Positions 9,625 through 17,933 of a stretch of 64,000 nt of DNA are shown in pieces. The translations under genes and the position numbers were made by a program. Source of the stretch: Staphylococcus sp. MI 10-1553. GTDB taxonomy: Bacteria > Bacillota > Bacilli > Staphylococcales > Staphylococcaceae. Numbering within the stretch: the first letter of the stretch is position 1; every line of letters begins with the position of its first letter. Location of the stretch: assembly GCF_010365305.1 (NCBI RefSeq), contig NZ_CP048279.1:2542001-2606000 (forward strand). Direction: 5' to 3'. The notes beneath the pieces are model-generated. The model had not been told where the DNA came from, searched no databases, and was given only the letters and a program-made list of their open reading frames with translations.

Positions 9625-9650
9625 AAACGCAGGGCCATTACTCCCTGCTG
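9625..9650 (-). terminator. Terminator of panE-like gene
   Basis: GCAGGG (9643-9648 complement) pairs with CCCTGC (complement of 9629-9634) and is followed on the minus strand by TTTTGTG. It lies about 22 bases after the reductase stop codon. Confidence 0.65.
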
Positions 9651-9671
9651 CTACCACATGTTTTTTTCATT

Positions 9672-10529
9672 CTATCGCTGTCTGACCTCATTTTGATGCG
9701 CCAACAATGTATATGTCGTTTCAATATTAGGAATGTGAAGTTGATGCTTTTGACCTTGTCTGTAAATATAACCTTGAATCGCTTCAACTTCTGTCACGCG
9801 TTCGTTCATCGTATCATAATACATGCTTGTCGCACTTTCATCAGCGAAAATACGATATGCTGCGATTACATCATCTACAAACGTCTCTTCGTATGTAATC
9901 CCTTCCGCATTGGCGACTTGCAAACCTTCCTTAAGCAAGTTTTTACATAATTCAAGCATTCTGTCGTCTTTTAACAGGCGCGCTGTGTCTCGACTCAATG
10001 CTGTTAATGTATTCATGCCAAGGTTGAAAATCAATTTAAACCAAATCGCCTTCTCAATATTTTCTTCAAGTTCTAAAGTGAGCTGTGTCGTTGAAATGGC
10101 TGTTTTAAGTTGTTCAGTAAACGTATCTTTCATCAGCTGAATTCGGTAATCTTTATCATGTCTCACCTTGTCGCCTTGCTTTTCACCACTAATGTATACG
10201 ACAGCTTGATAGGCATCATAGCCCTCTAATTTAGAAAGTAGACCGCTACCATTTTGTGCTAATATCACTTTCGATTGATCGTGCGTAATCGTCTTCAGTT
10301 GTGGTAAAATCGTATCAATTTGATGTGTCTTTACCGCAATAAACACGACATCGAACGGCGTCGTTGCAGATGACAATGCTTTGACAGGGATACTTTTACG
10401 TTCACCTGTGTCACGTTCTTCAAAGGTCATGACTTTATCTTGTCTACCTAACAATGTCACATCTATATTATCCAACGCTGAAGCAATTGCTGTTCCTACC
10501 GCACCGGGCCCAATGATAGCTATTTTCAT
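9672..10529 (-). CDS. panE: 2-dehydropantoate 2-reductase family (ketopantoate reductase)
   Basis: A 285-residue NADPH-dependent reductase. The N-terminal Rossmann motif is KIAIIGPGAVGTAIA, followed by VDVVFIAVKTHQ-type strand end and AQNGSG, and a helical C-terminal domain with KLIFNLGMNTLTAL (conserved lysine and asparagine). The family reduces ketopantoate to pantoate for coenzyme A synthesis; some paralogues act on other 2-oxoacids. ATG at 10529 is chosen because AAAGG is 9 bases upstream, whereas the upstream ATG would overlap the ribosome site. Single-gene unit with its own terminator. Confidence 0.8.
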   Translation of the reverse strand: MKIAIIGPGAVGTAIASALDNIDVTLLGRQDKVMTFEERDTGERKSIPVKALSSATTPFDVVFIAVKTHQIDTILPQLKTITHDQSKVILAQNGSGLLSKLEGYDAYQAVVYISGEKQGDKVRHDKDYRIQLMKDTFTEQLKTAISTTQLTLELEENIEKAIWFKLIFNLGMNTLTALSRDTARLLKDDRMLELCKNLLKEGLQVANAEGITYEETFVDDVIAAYRIFADESATSMYYDTMNERVTEVEAIQGYIYRQGQKHQLHIPNIETTYTLLAHQNEVRQR

Positions 10530-10646
10530 CTCTTTCATCCTTTCAATCGTAAAGTTTTAATACCATATCTCATCCTTTTATAGATATAACTCAATATATT
10601 CTTTTTTTATTTATAAGTAAAGCGAGTTGATTGTGTGTTTATACGC

Positions 10647-10683
10647 AAAAAGACCGGGACATGATGCGTTTTCCCAGTCTTTA
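10647..10683 (-). terminator. Terminator of the circular bacteriocin operon
   Basis: AAAGACTGGG pairs with CCCGGTCTTT (G-U tolerant) and the minus-strand transcript ends in a T-rich run, about 65 bases beyond the zinc-ribbon gene. Confidence 0.7.
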
Positions 10684-10747
10684 ATCTATATAAATCTAGC
10701 GGTTGCGTTATATTTTTACCACAGAAACTCAACAGCACACTTTTCTT

Positions 10748-10921
10748 CTACACGCTTTCTTTCGAGTTATAACAACGCTTACAATATATCTTTTGCAATG
10801 TAGCCCAAGACTTTAAGTTTGTTATACCTTTAAGTTCAGATACTTTGGTTTTAATCATAATTTCATCATCTTTTGTTAACTTTTTATTACAATCACTACA
10901 TTTCAATTCAACTAAAAACAT
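10748..10921 (-). CDS. Small zinc-ribbon protein, last gene of bacteriocin operon
   Basis: A 57-residue protein with two CxxC pairs (CSDC near residue 9 and CKRC near residue 48), which would bind one zinc ion; it recalls the Com family of phage Mu-like small zinc proteins. ATG at 10921 follows AGGAGGGTG. It lies about 30 bases after the protease gene and before the operon terminator. I do not know its function; a regulatory or nucleic-acid-binding role is possible. It might instead be unrelated cargo. Confidence 0.6.
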   Translation of the reverse strand: MFLVELKCSDCNKKLTKDDEIMIKTKVSELKGITNLKSWATLQKIYCKRCYNSKESV

Positions 10922-10953
10922 TGACACCCTCCTATGAAGCCTGACAATCACAC

Positions 10954-11682
10954 TTAAATATTTTCAAGGTTTTCTATTCTTTTATTTAAATTTGGATGAT
11001 CAGCAAATAAAACTAACTTTGTATCTTTTAAAATGCCTAATTTTTTTAAAGTAATGAGCGCTCTCACACCTATCTCCCTACTAGAGTGATTACTTGCATA
11101 TCTATCACACTTTAATTCTCTTTGCCTTTTGTGGAGAAAATATAAAAGAATGCCACCAAAATAAATAACAACTGCAAGTACAATATAAATTATGAACTGA
11201 TTCATAGATTTAAAATCTAGAACCCTTGAAATTAAAATCAATAAAATAGGTAATACTCCATAGCTTAATGCAAAATAAAATTGATTCTTAGTTATATCAT
11301 TATTTTTAATATGCGCAATTTCATGGTGAATTAAAAATCGTAATTCATCTACATTAACTTTTTTTATTAATTCTGGATTTATAACTATACTGTTTTTATG
11401 AAAACCACCTTTTACGTATATCCCATTGTTAATCACTGACTTTTTTGTATAAATTTTCGTTCCCTCTGGTAAGGTAAGTGATTCTTCTAATTCTTTATAA
11501 TTTAGAGGAAGTAAATTTTTATTGCTACTATTAAAGATTGGTCTAATAATAAAATTTGGGATAAGTATCGTTGCGAAAATAAAAATTAAACTTTTTGAAT
11601 TTTCGTCTAAATAAGGAGTTTTTATAATATTAATCCTTATTAAAACAACTAAAATATAAATTAAAATCGCTAGGAATCTCAT
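10954..11682 (-). CDS. M48-type membrane metallopeptidase in circular bacteriocin operon
   Basis: About 242 residues with hydrophobic helices at 1-25, 30-50, 140-165 and 168-190. HHEIAHIKNND carries the HExxH zinc motif and RELKCDRYAS supplies the downstream glutamate plus aspartate, as in M48 (HtpX/Ste24-like) peptidases. The active site would face the cytosol or membrane surface. AGGAGG lies 8 bases before the second ATG (11682). Position two genes after a circular bacteriocin precursor makes it a candidate leader peptidase, which in this bacteriocin class is usually unidentified. That role is inference. Confidence 0.75.
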   Translation of the reverse strand: MRFLAILIYILVVLIRINIIKTPYLDENSKSLIFIFATILIPNFIIRPIFNSSNKNLLPLNYKELEESLTLPEGTKIYTKKSVINNGIYVKGGFHKNSIVINPELIKKVNVDELRFLIHHEIAHIKNNDITKNQFYFALSYGVLPILLILISRVLDFKSMNQFIIYIVLAVVIYFGGILLYFLHKRQRELKCDRYASNHSSREIGVRALITLKKLGILKDTKLVLFADHPNLNKRIENLENI

Positions 11683-11694
11683 ATCCATTGCCTC

Positions 11695-12162
11695 CTAAAA
11701 AACAAGTGGGGTTAAATAAGTTTCAATAAGCGCAGCAATAACTATTAATAAATTGCCCATTAAAAACATAACTAAATATTTCTTTTTATCATCTAAAATA
11801 CCTTGTATGCTTGAAAATCCTATATAGGCACCAATATATAATGCTGTCAATTCAGGTATGCCGTGAAGCAAAAAAGCAAATCCTCCAATTTGTATCATTG
11901 GAATGAAGTACATGCCTAGCATGAAGCCGTTAACAATAATATTAATAACCGTAGTAACTCTGTATGTTATTAGACCAAGACACAACAATAAGTATACAAA
12001 CCCATTATTTTTAACATAATGTATGACTTTATTAAAATTAAAAAAGCATTCATTTGAAACTCTTACATAATCATTAATATCTGTAAAATGATTATACATA
12101 ATTCCTAATAATAAAAAAAATATGTATAAAGATAAAATAGTATAGTGCTTTTTTACATTCAT
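11695..12162 (-). CDS. SpoIIM/DUF95-family membrane protein, circular bacteriocin maturation
   Basis: A 155-residue protein with about five membrane helices. FAFLLHGIPELTALYIGAYIG is the hallmark HGxPEL motif of the SpoIIM/DUF95 family. Such proteins accompany circular bacteriocin precursors and are needed for maturation or export, though their chemistry is not settled. Its start overlaps the stop of the upstream membrane gene by 4 bases. No sporulation gene is nearby, which favours the bacteriocin role. Confidence 0.8.
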   Translation of the reverse strand: MNVKKHYTILSLYIFFLLLGIMYNHFTDINDYVRVSNECFFNFNKVIHYVKNNGFVYLLLCLGLITYRVTTVINIIVNGFMLGMYFIPMIQIGGFAFLLHGIPELTALYIGAYIGFSSIQGILDDKKKYLVMFLMGNLLIVIAALIETYLTPLVF

Positions 12163-12668
12163 ACAAAAACACCTGCGACTAAATTTAAAAATATAAAAAC
12201 AAATATATATCCTAAAAACAATAATATTGAATCCCTCACACTAAACTTCACTTCTTTCCTTAATAAGTAAACAACAATAAACAATGAAAACAAATCAATA
12301 GGGTTCAATACTGAAGTTATAGGTGAATCAAAGTATTGAGTTTTAATATTCTCGAATGAATAACCAAAAAAATAATTAACACACGCAGTTATATAAATGG
12401 GGAAAAAACCGAGTATCAATACATATAATAAATATGATATTTTCAGAAATTCTATTTTAAAAATATATTTTATAATTATAAAATACATTAATTTAGGGAA
12501 GGTGTAACTTAGTATTAAAAATACAAATAAAGTAAAAGACATTATTAATTTTGCCTTTGAGTTTAACTCAATATTAGAAGATATAATTTCCTCATATATC
12601 ACTGCTACGCCAATCAATATATACGAAGATATAAGTAGAAATGAAAAAGCAATTCTTTTAGTTTCCAA
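12159..12668 (-). CDS. Polytopic membrane protein of bacteriocin operon
   Basis: About 169 residues, almost entirely hydrophobic, with four or five predicted helices separated by short basic loops. The NPIDLFSLFIVVYLLRKE segment recalls Yip1-like membrane proteins. I cannot assign a family with confidence. AAGGGTGAT precedes a TTG start (12668); a GTG at 12677 overlaps that ribosome site. Second gene of the operon, coupled by a 4-base overlap to the SpoIIM-like gene. Possible roles are export partner or immunity. Confidence 0.65.
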   Translation of the reverse strand: METKRIAFSFLLISSYILIGVAVIYEEIISSNIELNSKAKLIMSFTLFVFLILSYTFPKLMYFIIIKYIFKIEFLKISYLLYVLILGFFPIYITACVNYFFGYSFENIKTQYFDSPITSVLNPIDLFSLFIVVYLLRKEVKFSVRDSILLFLGYIFVFIFLNLVAGVFV

Positions 12669-12696
12669 AAATATCACCCTTATTAGAAAATAAGAA

Positions 12697-12716
12697 CAGA
12701 GGGAATTATCCCTCTG
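12697..12716 (-). terminator. Leaky terminator after bacteriocin precursor
   Basis: CAGAGGG and CCCTCTG form a 7-base stem with a 6-base loop, 12 bases after the precursor stop, with only a modest T-rich tract. It probably limits read-through so that precursor outnumbers the maturation proteins. Confidence 0.65.
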
Positions 12717-12728
12717 CGAAGCAATTTG

Positions 12729-13010
12729 TTATAAACTTGCTGCACTTACACCGGCGATAGCAACTGCTATCCATGGAGCCACAGTAACACCTACTGCTGC
12801 CGCAAGTATAGAATTAACATCACCAACTGTACTAGCTGCTGCAAGTCCTTCTGCTAATCCTGGTGTGATGTTAATACCCCTGTTTTTAAGTAAACTTAGT
12901 ATTTCTGTTGCACCAAAAACTTGAGAAAAATAAGTTAATGTCAAAATTGCTAGAGTAACTTTAACAGCAGCTTTTGTGTTAAAAGTCTTTAATGTAATGA
13001 TATTATTCAT
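12729..13010 (-). CDS. Circular bacteriocin precursor, gassericin A/butyrivibriocin-like
   Basis: About 93 residues: a leader of about 36 residues with a hydrophobic stretch (VKVTLAILTLTYFSQVFG) and a very hydrophobic 57-residue C-terminal part starting ILSLLKNRGINITPGLAEG and ending AIAGVSAASL. The register GI-x(4)-G, then GVTVAPW-x(3)-AIAG aligns with gassericin A (GVTLPAW, AAAGALG), a group II circular bacteriocin joined head to tail. The likely cleavage is before the isoleucine, as in gassericin A. Four membrane-active helices would be expected. ATG at 13010 follows GGAG; a TTG at 13019 is an alternative start. No cysteines, so not a lanthipeptide. Confidence 0.8.
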   Translation of the reverse strand: MNNIITLKTFNTKAAVKVTLAILTLTYFSQVFGATEILSLLKNRGINITPGLAEGLAAASTVGDVNSILAAAVGVTVAPWIAVAIAGVSAASL

Positions 13011-13049
13011 ATTCTCCAACCACTTTTACAATACATTACTTATAAAACT

Positions 13050-13078
13050 ATATTACTAATTACTTTTAATTTTGTCAA
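13050..13078 (-). promoter_or_regulatory. Strong promoter of the circular bacteriocin operon
   Basis: A consensus TTGACA (13078-13073) and TAATAT (13055-13050) are exactly 17 bases apart on the minus strand, about 40 bases before the precursor start. Confidence 0.75.
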
Positions 13079-13518
13079 ACTTTTTTATGATGTTACGTAT
13101 ACTTAAGTGTATTAGTTAATTCAATAACCAGCATTTTGTAGAACTCTTAAAAATTAGTGTTGATTAATTATGAAAAGCGTTTTACAATGATATTTTTGCA
13201 GACCATATCTGTATATAAATAAGTCCTAACATTTTAATACTTCCATTTTCTAATTTGTTTATAACTAACTCAAGCTAAAAGCAAGGAACTTATAAGGCTT
13301 CTAGGAATAATCTTTTATCCTTCATTTTTAACCTAACATCCTTTTATCACTTATTTATGATGTTTGAAATTTATGCAAATGTAAATACCGTTTAAAATGG
13401 TTGAAACACTTAAAAGAACAGAAAAGTCGCCTATCCCCACTTCCAACGTCGAGTCGTAAATATTTCTTCTTTAGTTCTTAAATCGACCTATTGCTATCCT
13501 TTCAATTCCTCACATAAT
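13079..13518. other. Intergenic stretch, no gene seen
   Basis: About 440 AT-rich bases between the bacteriocin promoter and the hxlB terminator. I find no open frame with a plausible ribosome site and no family motif. Confidence 0.5.
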
Positions 13519-13564
13519 CAAAAAAGCTAGTACCTACATCCTTATTGTAGAAACTAGCTCTTTT
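13519..13564 (-). terminator. Terminator of the hxlA-hxlB operon
   Basis: GAGCTAGTTTCTACA pairs with TGTAGGTACTAGC across a 7-base loop and is followed by T6 on the minus strand, shortly after hxlB. Confidence 0.85.
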
Positions 13565-13575
13565 AACATATCATT

Positions 13576-14124
13576 CTACTCTAAATTCGCATGATTGTTT
13601 TGCATCGTTGTCTCATCGACATCCCATGCGGTCATGAAGTCTAACACGACACCATCTAACATCAATTGTGCACTTTGTTCAAACAAACTGCCGAGCGGTT
13701 GTTCAGAACCTTCAGCCTGATGTTTCGTGCCAGCTGGAAGGATAAGCGTCACTGCTGCTAATTCCCCTATCTTAGAATCCGCTACAGTCGTGGCTAACAC
13801 GATCGTGGCACCGACTTCATTCGCTTTATCTGCTAACAATTTTAAATGTGTTGTCGAACCTGAACCCGAAATAACAACGAGCACATCACCTTTTTGAATG
13901 GACGGTGTCGTCGATTCTCCAACGACATGCGCCTTTTTACCGAGTTGATTCAAACGCATCGCAAAACCGTTCGCAACGAAACCTGAGCGTCCTTTACCTG
14001 TCACAAACACTGCTTCTGCATCAGATACAACTTGTTCGAATTGCGCTATAGCTTGGTCATCCACTTGTGATAACGTCTGTTCAATTTCACGGCGAATCCG
14101 TTCAAACTGCTGTTGAATGGCCAT
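13576..14124 (-). CDS. hxlB: 6-phospho-3-hexuloisomerase
   Basis: A 182-residue SIS-domain isomerase converting 3-hexulose-6-phosphate (D-arabino-3-hexulose 6-phosphate) to fructose 6-phosphate. Visible are VFVTGKGRSGFVANGFAMRL, VISGSGSTTHLKLLADKA and the C-terminal GTKHQAEGSEQPLGSLFEQ, diagnostic for PHI enzymes. ATG at 14124 follows GAAGGTAAGTAAC and lies right after the hxlA stop, so an upstream 25-codon extension inside hxlA is rejected. It acts directly on the HxlA product and is coupled to it. Confidence 0.92.
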   Translation of the reverse strand: MAIQQQFERIRREIEQTLSQVDDQAIAQFEQVVSDAEAVFVTGKGRSGFVANGFAMRLNQLGKKAHVVGESTTPSIQKGDVLVVISGSGSTTHLKLLADKANEVGATIVLATTVADSKIGELAAVTLILPAGTKHQAEGSEQPLGSLFEQSAQLMLDGVVLDFMTAWDVDETTMQNNHANLE

Positions 14125-14125
14125 G

Positions 14126-14764
14126 TTACTTACCTTCAATCGCTTCACGGATTTGTTTGGCCGCTTCACGTGGATCGTCAGCATTTGCGATACCGCCACC
14201 GACGATAATTAAATCAGGGCCTTCATCTGCAACTTCTTTAACTGTTTCAGGTTTAATACCGCCAGCGACAGCAATTTTAGCATTTTTAATAACCGATTTT
14301 ACTTTTCTTAAACTTTCTAACGGTGATTGCCCTTCAGCTTGTAAGTCGTAACCGATGTGCACTGCGATATAGTCTGCACCTAATGCATCGATTTCTTTCG
14401 CACGTTTTTCTAAATCTTGTACCGCAATTAAGTCGACAAGCAATTCTTTACCGTGCTTATGCGCTTCTTCCACTGCATTTTTGATCGATGCATCTTCAGC
14501 CACACCTAAAATTGTGACAACATCTGCGCCAAATTTTACCGCTTGGCTCACTTCATAGTCTGCTGCGTCCATAATTTTTAAGTCAGCTAATACTTTGACG
14601 TCTTCATCTTTTACGTTCTCTTTTAAATGTTGTACAGCTGGCAAGCCTTCGTTAATGACGATAGGTGTTCCGATTTCAACAATATCGACATAGTCCGTTA
14701 CTTTTTTCGCAAGTGCTGCTGCGTCTTCTTTATTTAATAAATCAATGGCTAATTGTAATTCCAT
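14126..14764 (-). CDS. hxlA: 3-hexulose-6-phosphate synthase
   Basis: A 212-residue TIM barrel of the OMP-decarboxylase superfamily. VLADLKIMDAADYE holds the Asp-Lys-x-x-Asp catalytic array, and LIIVGGGIANADDPREAAK is the phosphate-binding end. The enzyme condenses formaldehyde with ribulose 5-phosphate or runs in reverse, so with HxlB it links fructose 6-phosphate to the pentose phosphates and to formaldehyde disposal. The gene order nagB-hxlA-hxlB is what I know from staphylococci. A 96-base gap separates it from nagB and could hold its own promoter. Confidence 0.93.
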   Translation of the reverse strand: MELQLAIDLLNKEDAAALAKKVTDYVDIVEIGTPIVINEGLPAVQHLKENVKDEDVKVLADLKIMDAADYEVSQAVKFGADVVTILGVAEDASIKNAVEEAHKHGKELLVDLIAVQDLEKRAKEIDALGADYIAVHIGYDLQAEGQSPLESLRKVKSVIKNAKIAVAGGIKPETVKEVADEGPDLIIVGGGIANADDPREAAKQIREAIEGK

Positions 14765-14860
14765 GATTCAATCAATCCTCCGTCATGTTTTTCTCTCACA
14801 GTTGGTGGATTACCCTTTCTAAAAGAGATTAAACATGTCGGATTTCTAGTTCAACGCTGC

Positions 14861-15595
14861 TTACTTGTCAATTTCAGGCATTGCTGCATCATCCACAAAT
14901 ACTTCTACATGTGGGTGACGATGTAAAATTGTCGCTGGCACATCCGTAGTCACTTCTTGGCTCATTAAATGACGAATCGCTTCACGTTTTTGCTCACCAA
15001 ACGCTAACAAAATAATACGTTTCGCTTTCATAATTGAGCTCAATCCCATTGAAATGGCATGTTTTGGCACATCATCAATCGAATCAAAATAGCGGCTGTT
15101 CGCTTTAATCGTACTTTCGGTCAAATTGACACAGTGCGTTAAACTTTCAAACGGTGTCCCCGGCTCATTAAAACCGATATGACCGTTTTGACCGATTCCT
15201 AAAATTTGAATATCTAACGGACCGCCTTCTTCTAATAACGCCTCATAACGCTTTGATTCCGCTTCAATATCTGACGCTTCACCATTTGGGACGTGAATAT
15301 TTTCAGCAGTAAAATGAGGATAAGCGCCAAATAAGACATGTTTCATATATTGGCAATAGCTTTCCTCATGATCAGAAGCTAAGCCGACGTATTCATCTAG
15401 ATTAAAGGTTTCCACTTGAGACACGTCGAGTTGATTTTTTTGGAGTAATTCCACTAAATAGTCGTATACTTTGACCATTGTGCCACCCGTCGCTAACCCT
15501 AAACGACTGTCTTTTTGGTACAACATTTGTTTAAATAATTCACTCGCAACGTAAAAAGATGCGTTCGCTTCACTACCTAAATTGATAATTTTCAT
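14861..15595 (-). CDS. nagB: Glucosamine-6-phosphate deaminase
   Basis: A 244-residue enzyme, the usual length for Gram-positive NagB. LGLATGGTM is the phosphate loop, NLDEYVGL holds the catalytic aspartate, and GIGQNGHIGFNEPG holds the catalytic histidine. It converts glucosamine 6-phosphate to fructose 6-phosphate and ammonia, committing amino sugar to glycolysis. Located 5 bases downstream of nanE, it probably shares its transcript and serves sugars entering through the PTS gene upstream. No nagA is in the window. Confidence 0.95.
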   Translation of the reverse strand: MKIINLGSEANASFYVASELFKQMLYQKDSRLGLATGGTMVKVYDYLVELLQKNQLDVSQVETFNLDEYVGLASDHEESYCQYMKHVLFGAYPHFTAENIHVPNGEASDIEAESKRYEALLEEGGPLDIQILGIGQNGHIGFNEPGTPFESLTHCVNLTESTIKANSRYFDSIDDVPKHAISMGLSSIMKAKRIILLAFGEQKREAIRHLMSQEVTTDVPATILHRHPHVEVFVDDAAMPEIDK

Positions 15596-15600
15596 CGCTA

Positions 15601-16275
15601 TTATTCCTCCTCAATCATTTTCACGAAACGTTTTGTAATATCGCGCGGTCTCGTAATCGCACCACCGACGACTGCAGCATACACGCCTAAATCCATCACA
15701 GTTTTCAACATTTCAGGTGTGATGACGTTGCCTTCAGCGATGACTTTTTGAGATACGCTCGCTAATATGTCTTTTAAAAATGCAAAATCATTCGCATATA
15801 ACACTTGGCCTGTCGTTTGTTCAGTATAGCCGTGTAACGTTGTGCCGATATAGTCAAAACCGAGACGTTCGGCGTTTTGCGCTTCTTCTACCGTCGCAAT
15901 GTCTGCCATAATTTCAACATTGGGTGCTTCTTTACGGATGTATTGCACTAAAGTTTCTAACTCTTCAGCAGGACGTTCACGTAATGTCGCATCCATCGCA
16001 ATCACTTCACATCCACTTTCAATGAGTTCATCCACTTCTTTTTGTGTCGCAGTAATAAATACGGAAGAGTTGTCGTAGTCCCGCTTCACAATACCGATGA
16101 CTGGCAAATCCACCTCTTCTTTAATTGCTAAAATATCTTCTTTCGTATTCGCTCTAATCCCAACAGCGCCTCCTTGTTTTGCAGCTAACGCCATTTTCCC
16201 CATAATAAATGATGAATGGAGTGGCTCATCTGGTAACGCTTGGCAAGATACGATTAATCCTTGTGATAAATTCAT
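15601..16275 (-). CDS. nanE: N-acetylmannosamine-6-phosphate 2-epimerase
   Basis: A 224-residue TIM barrel: [15 protein letters not shown] at the N-terminus, [19 protein letters not shown] with the catalytic lysine, [21 protein letters not shown] and VVGGAITRP. The enzyme turns ManNAc-6-phosphate into GlcNAc-6-phosphate in sialic-acid or ManNAc use. Its start lies directly after the PTS stop codon, indicating coupling with the transporter and hinting that ManNAc or a related amino sugar is imported. Confidence 0.94.
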   Translation of the reverse strand: MNLSQGLIVSCQALPDEPLHSSFIMGKMALAAKQGGAVGIRANTKEDILAIKEEVDLPVIGIVKRDYDNSSVFITATQKEVDELIESGCEVIAMDATLRERPAEELETLVQYIRKEAPNVEIMADIATVEEAQNAERLGFDYIGTTLHGYTEQTTGQVLYANDFAFLKDILASVSQKVIAEGNVITPEMLKTVMDLGVYAAVVGGAITRPRDITKRFVKMIEEE

Positions 16276-17823
16276 CTAATAACTCCCTTCTAATTGTTCT
16301 TCTACTTCATTTTTAATGGTCGAAACATGAGGTCCATAGACAATTTGGACGCCGTTTCCTTTCGTAATAATTCCTTTAGGGTCAGTGCTTTGAATCAAAC
16401 TTTCCTTTACTTTTTGTGTATCTTTTAACGTGACTCTAAGGCGTGTCGCACAACAATCGACTATTTCGATATTATCTTGGCCACCTAAACCTTGAATAAT
16501 GGTTGTCGCACGCTCATTTGTTTGTACACTCTGTTGCATTGCCTCATCTTCGCGCCCAGGTGTTTTAAAGTTAAATATTTGAATTAAAACTCTAAAAATG
16601 ACGTAATAGAGTGCGAACCAGACGAGACCGATTGGAATAATCCATAAATAATTCGTTTTCGCTTGGCCCTGTAAAACACCAAACAAGATAAAATCAATAA
16701 AACCACCGCTAAATGTCTGGCCTACCGTGATGTTAAAAATATCTGCCATCATAAACGCCAAACCATCTAATAACGCATGAACGACATAAAGTAACGGCGC
16801 AACAAATAAAAAGCTAAATTCTAACGGCTCGGTAATGCCTGTTAAAAAAGACGTTAAAGCAGCAGATAACATTAAGCCCCCTACTACCTTTTTACGTTCA
16901 GGTTTTGCTGTATGATATATCGCAAGTGCCGCACCAAGTAGTCCAAACATCATCGTAATAAAACGACCTGACATGTAACGCGAAATACCTTCATAATAAT
17001 GTGTTGTTGCTGGGTCGCCTAACTGAGCAAAAAAGATATTTTGTGTTCCTTGAATGAGCTTGCCGTTCAATTCGAGTGACCCTCCGAGCGCGGTTTGCCA
17101 AAATGGAAGATAAAAAATGTGATGCAATCCGAAAGGCCCTAACATTCTTAATATGAAACCGTATAGGAACGTACCTATCACGCCTGTTTGTTTCACAAGT
17201 TGACCTGCTCCCATAATCATATGTTGAAATAACGGCCAAATAAAGAACATCACTAACCCTAATACAATAGAGGCGAATGCTGTCACAATTGGAATAAAAC
17301 GTGAACCACCAAAAAAGCCTAAAAACTGTGGCAATGTGATTTTGTAGTACTTGTTATGAAGCATTGCCGTCATGATACCGACAATGATACCACCAAACAC
17401 ACCTGTTTCTACAGTTTGAATGCCTAACACCATACCTTGTCCAGCTTTCGCTAATTGATCAGGTGCTGCCATTTGGTTAGTAATCGTTAAGAGTCCATTC
17501 ATTGTCGCGTTCATAATTAAAAATCCCAACATCGCAGCTAAACCTGCAGTGCCTTTATCTGCTCGGGCCAAGCCGACTGCAACACCTATCGCAAACAATA
17601 CCGATAAGTTTTGAAACACAATACTGCCAGCCGACCGCATCAATACAAACAAATGTTGCAACAATGGGATGTCTAAAAATGGATACGCTTCAATAGAGTT
17701 CGGATTACTCAGTGCGCCCCCTATGCCAAGTAACAATCCTGCTGCTGGTAAAATCGCAATCGGTAGCATGAATGACTTGCCAAATTGCTGTGCTTTATCA
17801 AATAATGTATTCAATTTTGTCAT
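16276..17823 (-). CDS. PTS EIICB, glucose/N-acetylglucosamine family
   Basis: A 515-residue membrane permease. Residues 1-400 form the EIIC domain (FGKSFMLPIAILPAAGLLLGIGGAL; GITEPLEFSFLFVAPLLY is the family substrate-site segment), and the C-terminal EIIB domain carries the phosphorylated cysteine in IVDCCATRLRVTL. No EIIA domain is attached, so it must borrow one from elsewhere in the genome. The adjacent nanE and nagB point to an amino sugar substrate such as GlcNAc, ManNAc or MurNAc; the sequence alone cannot choose. Divergent from the RpiR-type regulator gene. Confidence 0.88.
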   Translation of the reverse strand: MTKLNTLFDKAQQFGKSFMLPIAILPAAGLLLGIGGALSNPNSIEAYPFLDIPLLQHLFVLMRSAGSIVFQNLSVLFAIGVAVGLARADKGTAGLAAMLGFLIMNATMNGLLTITNQMAAPDQLAKAGQGMVLGIQTVETGVFGGIIVGIMTAMLHNKYYKITLPQFLGFFGGSRFIPIVTAFASIVLGLVMFFIWPLFQHMIMGAGQLVKQTGVIGTFLYGFILRMLGPFGLHHIFYLPFWQTALGGSLELNGKLIQGTQNIFFAQLGDPATTHYYEGISRYMSGRFITMMFGLLGAALAIYHTAKPERKKVVGGLMLSAALTSFLTGITEPLEFSFLFVAPLLYVVHALLDGLAFMMADIFNITVGQTFSGGFIDFILFGVLQGQAKTNYLWIIPIGLVWFALYYVIFRVLIQIFNFKTPGREDEAMQQSVQTNERATTIIQGLGGQDNIEIVDCCATRLRVTLKDTQKVKESLIQSTDPKGIITKGNGVQIVYGPHVSTIKNEVEEQLEGSY

Positions 17824-17858
17824 CCTCTTCCTCCCTGTTCACTCTCAATATATCACTA

Positions 17859-17904
17859 AGAAAATTTTCGTCAACAAAATACGTTGTTTTGGAAATTATT
17901 TTCA
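17859..17904. promoter_or_regulatory. Candidate operators in the PTS/rpiR divergent region
   Basis: Two AT-rich palindromic blocks, GAAAATTTTC (17860-17869) and GGAAATTATTTTCA (17891-17904), lie in the 110-base divergent spacer. The spacing and GAAA-N4-TTTC form resemble sites bound by RpiR-family regulators. Likely target of the adjacent regulator; inference only. Confidence 0.45.
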
Positions 17905-17933
17905 AATATACTGAGTTTAAAAGGAGGATGACG

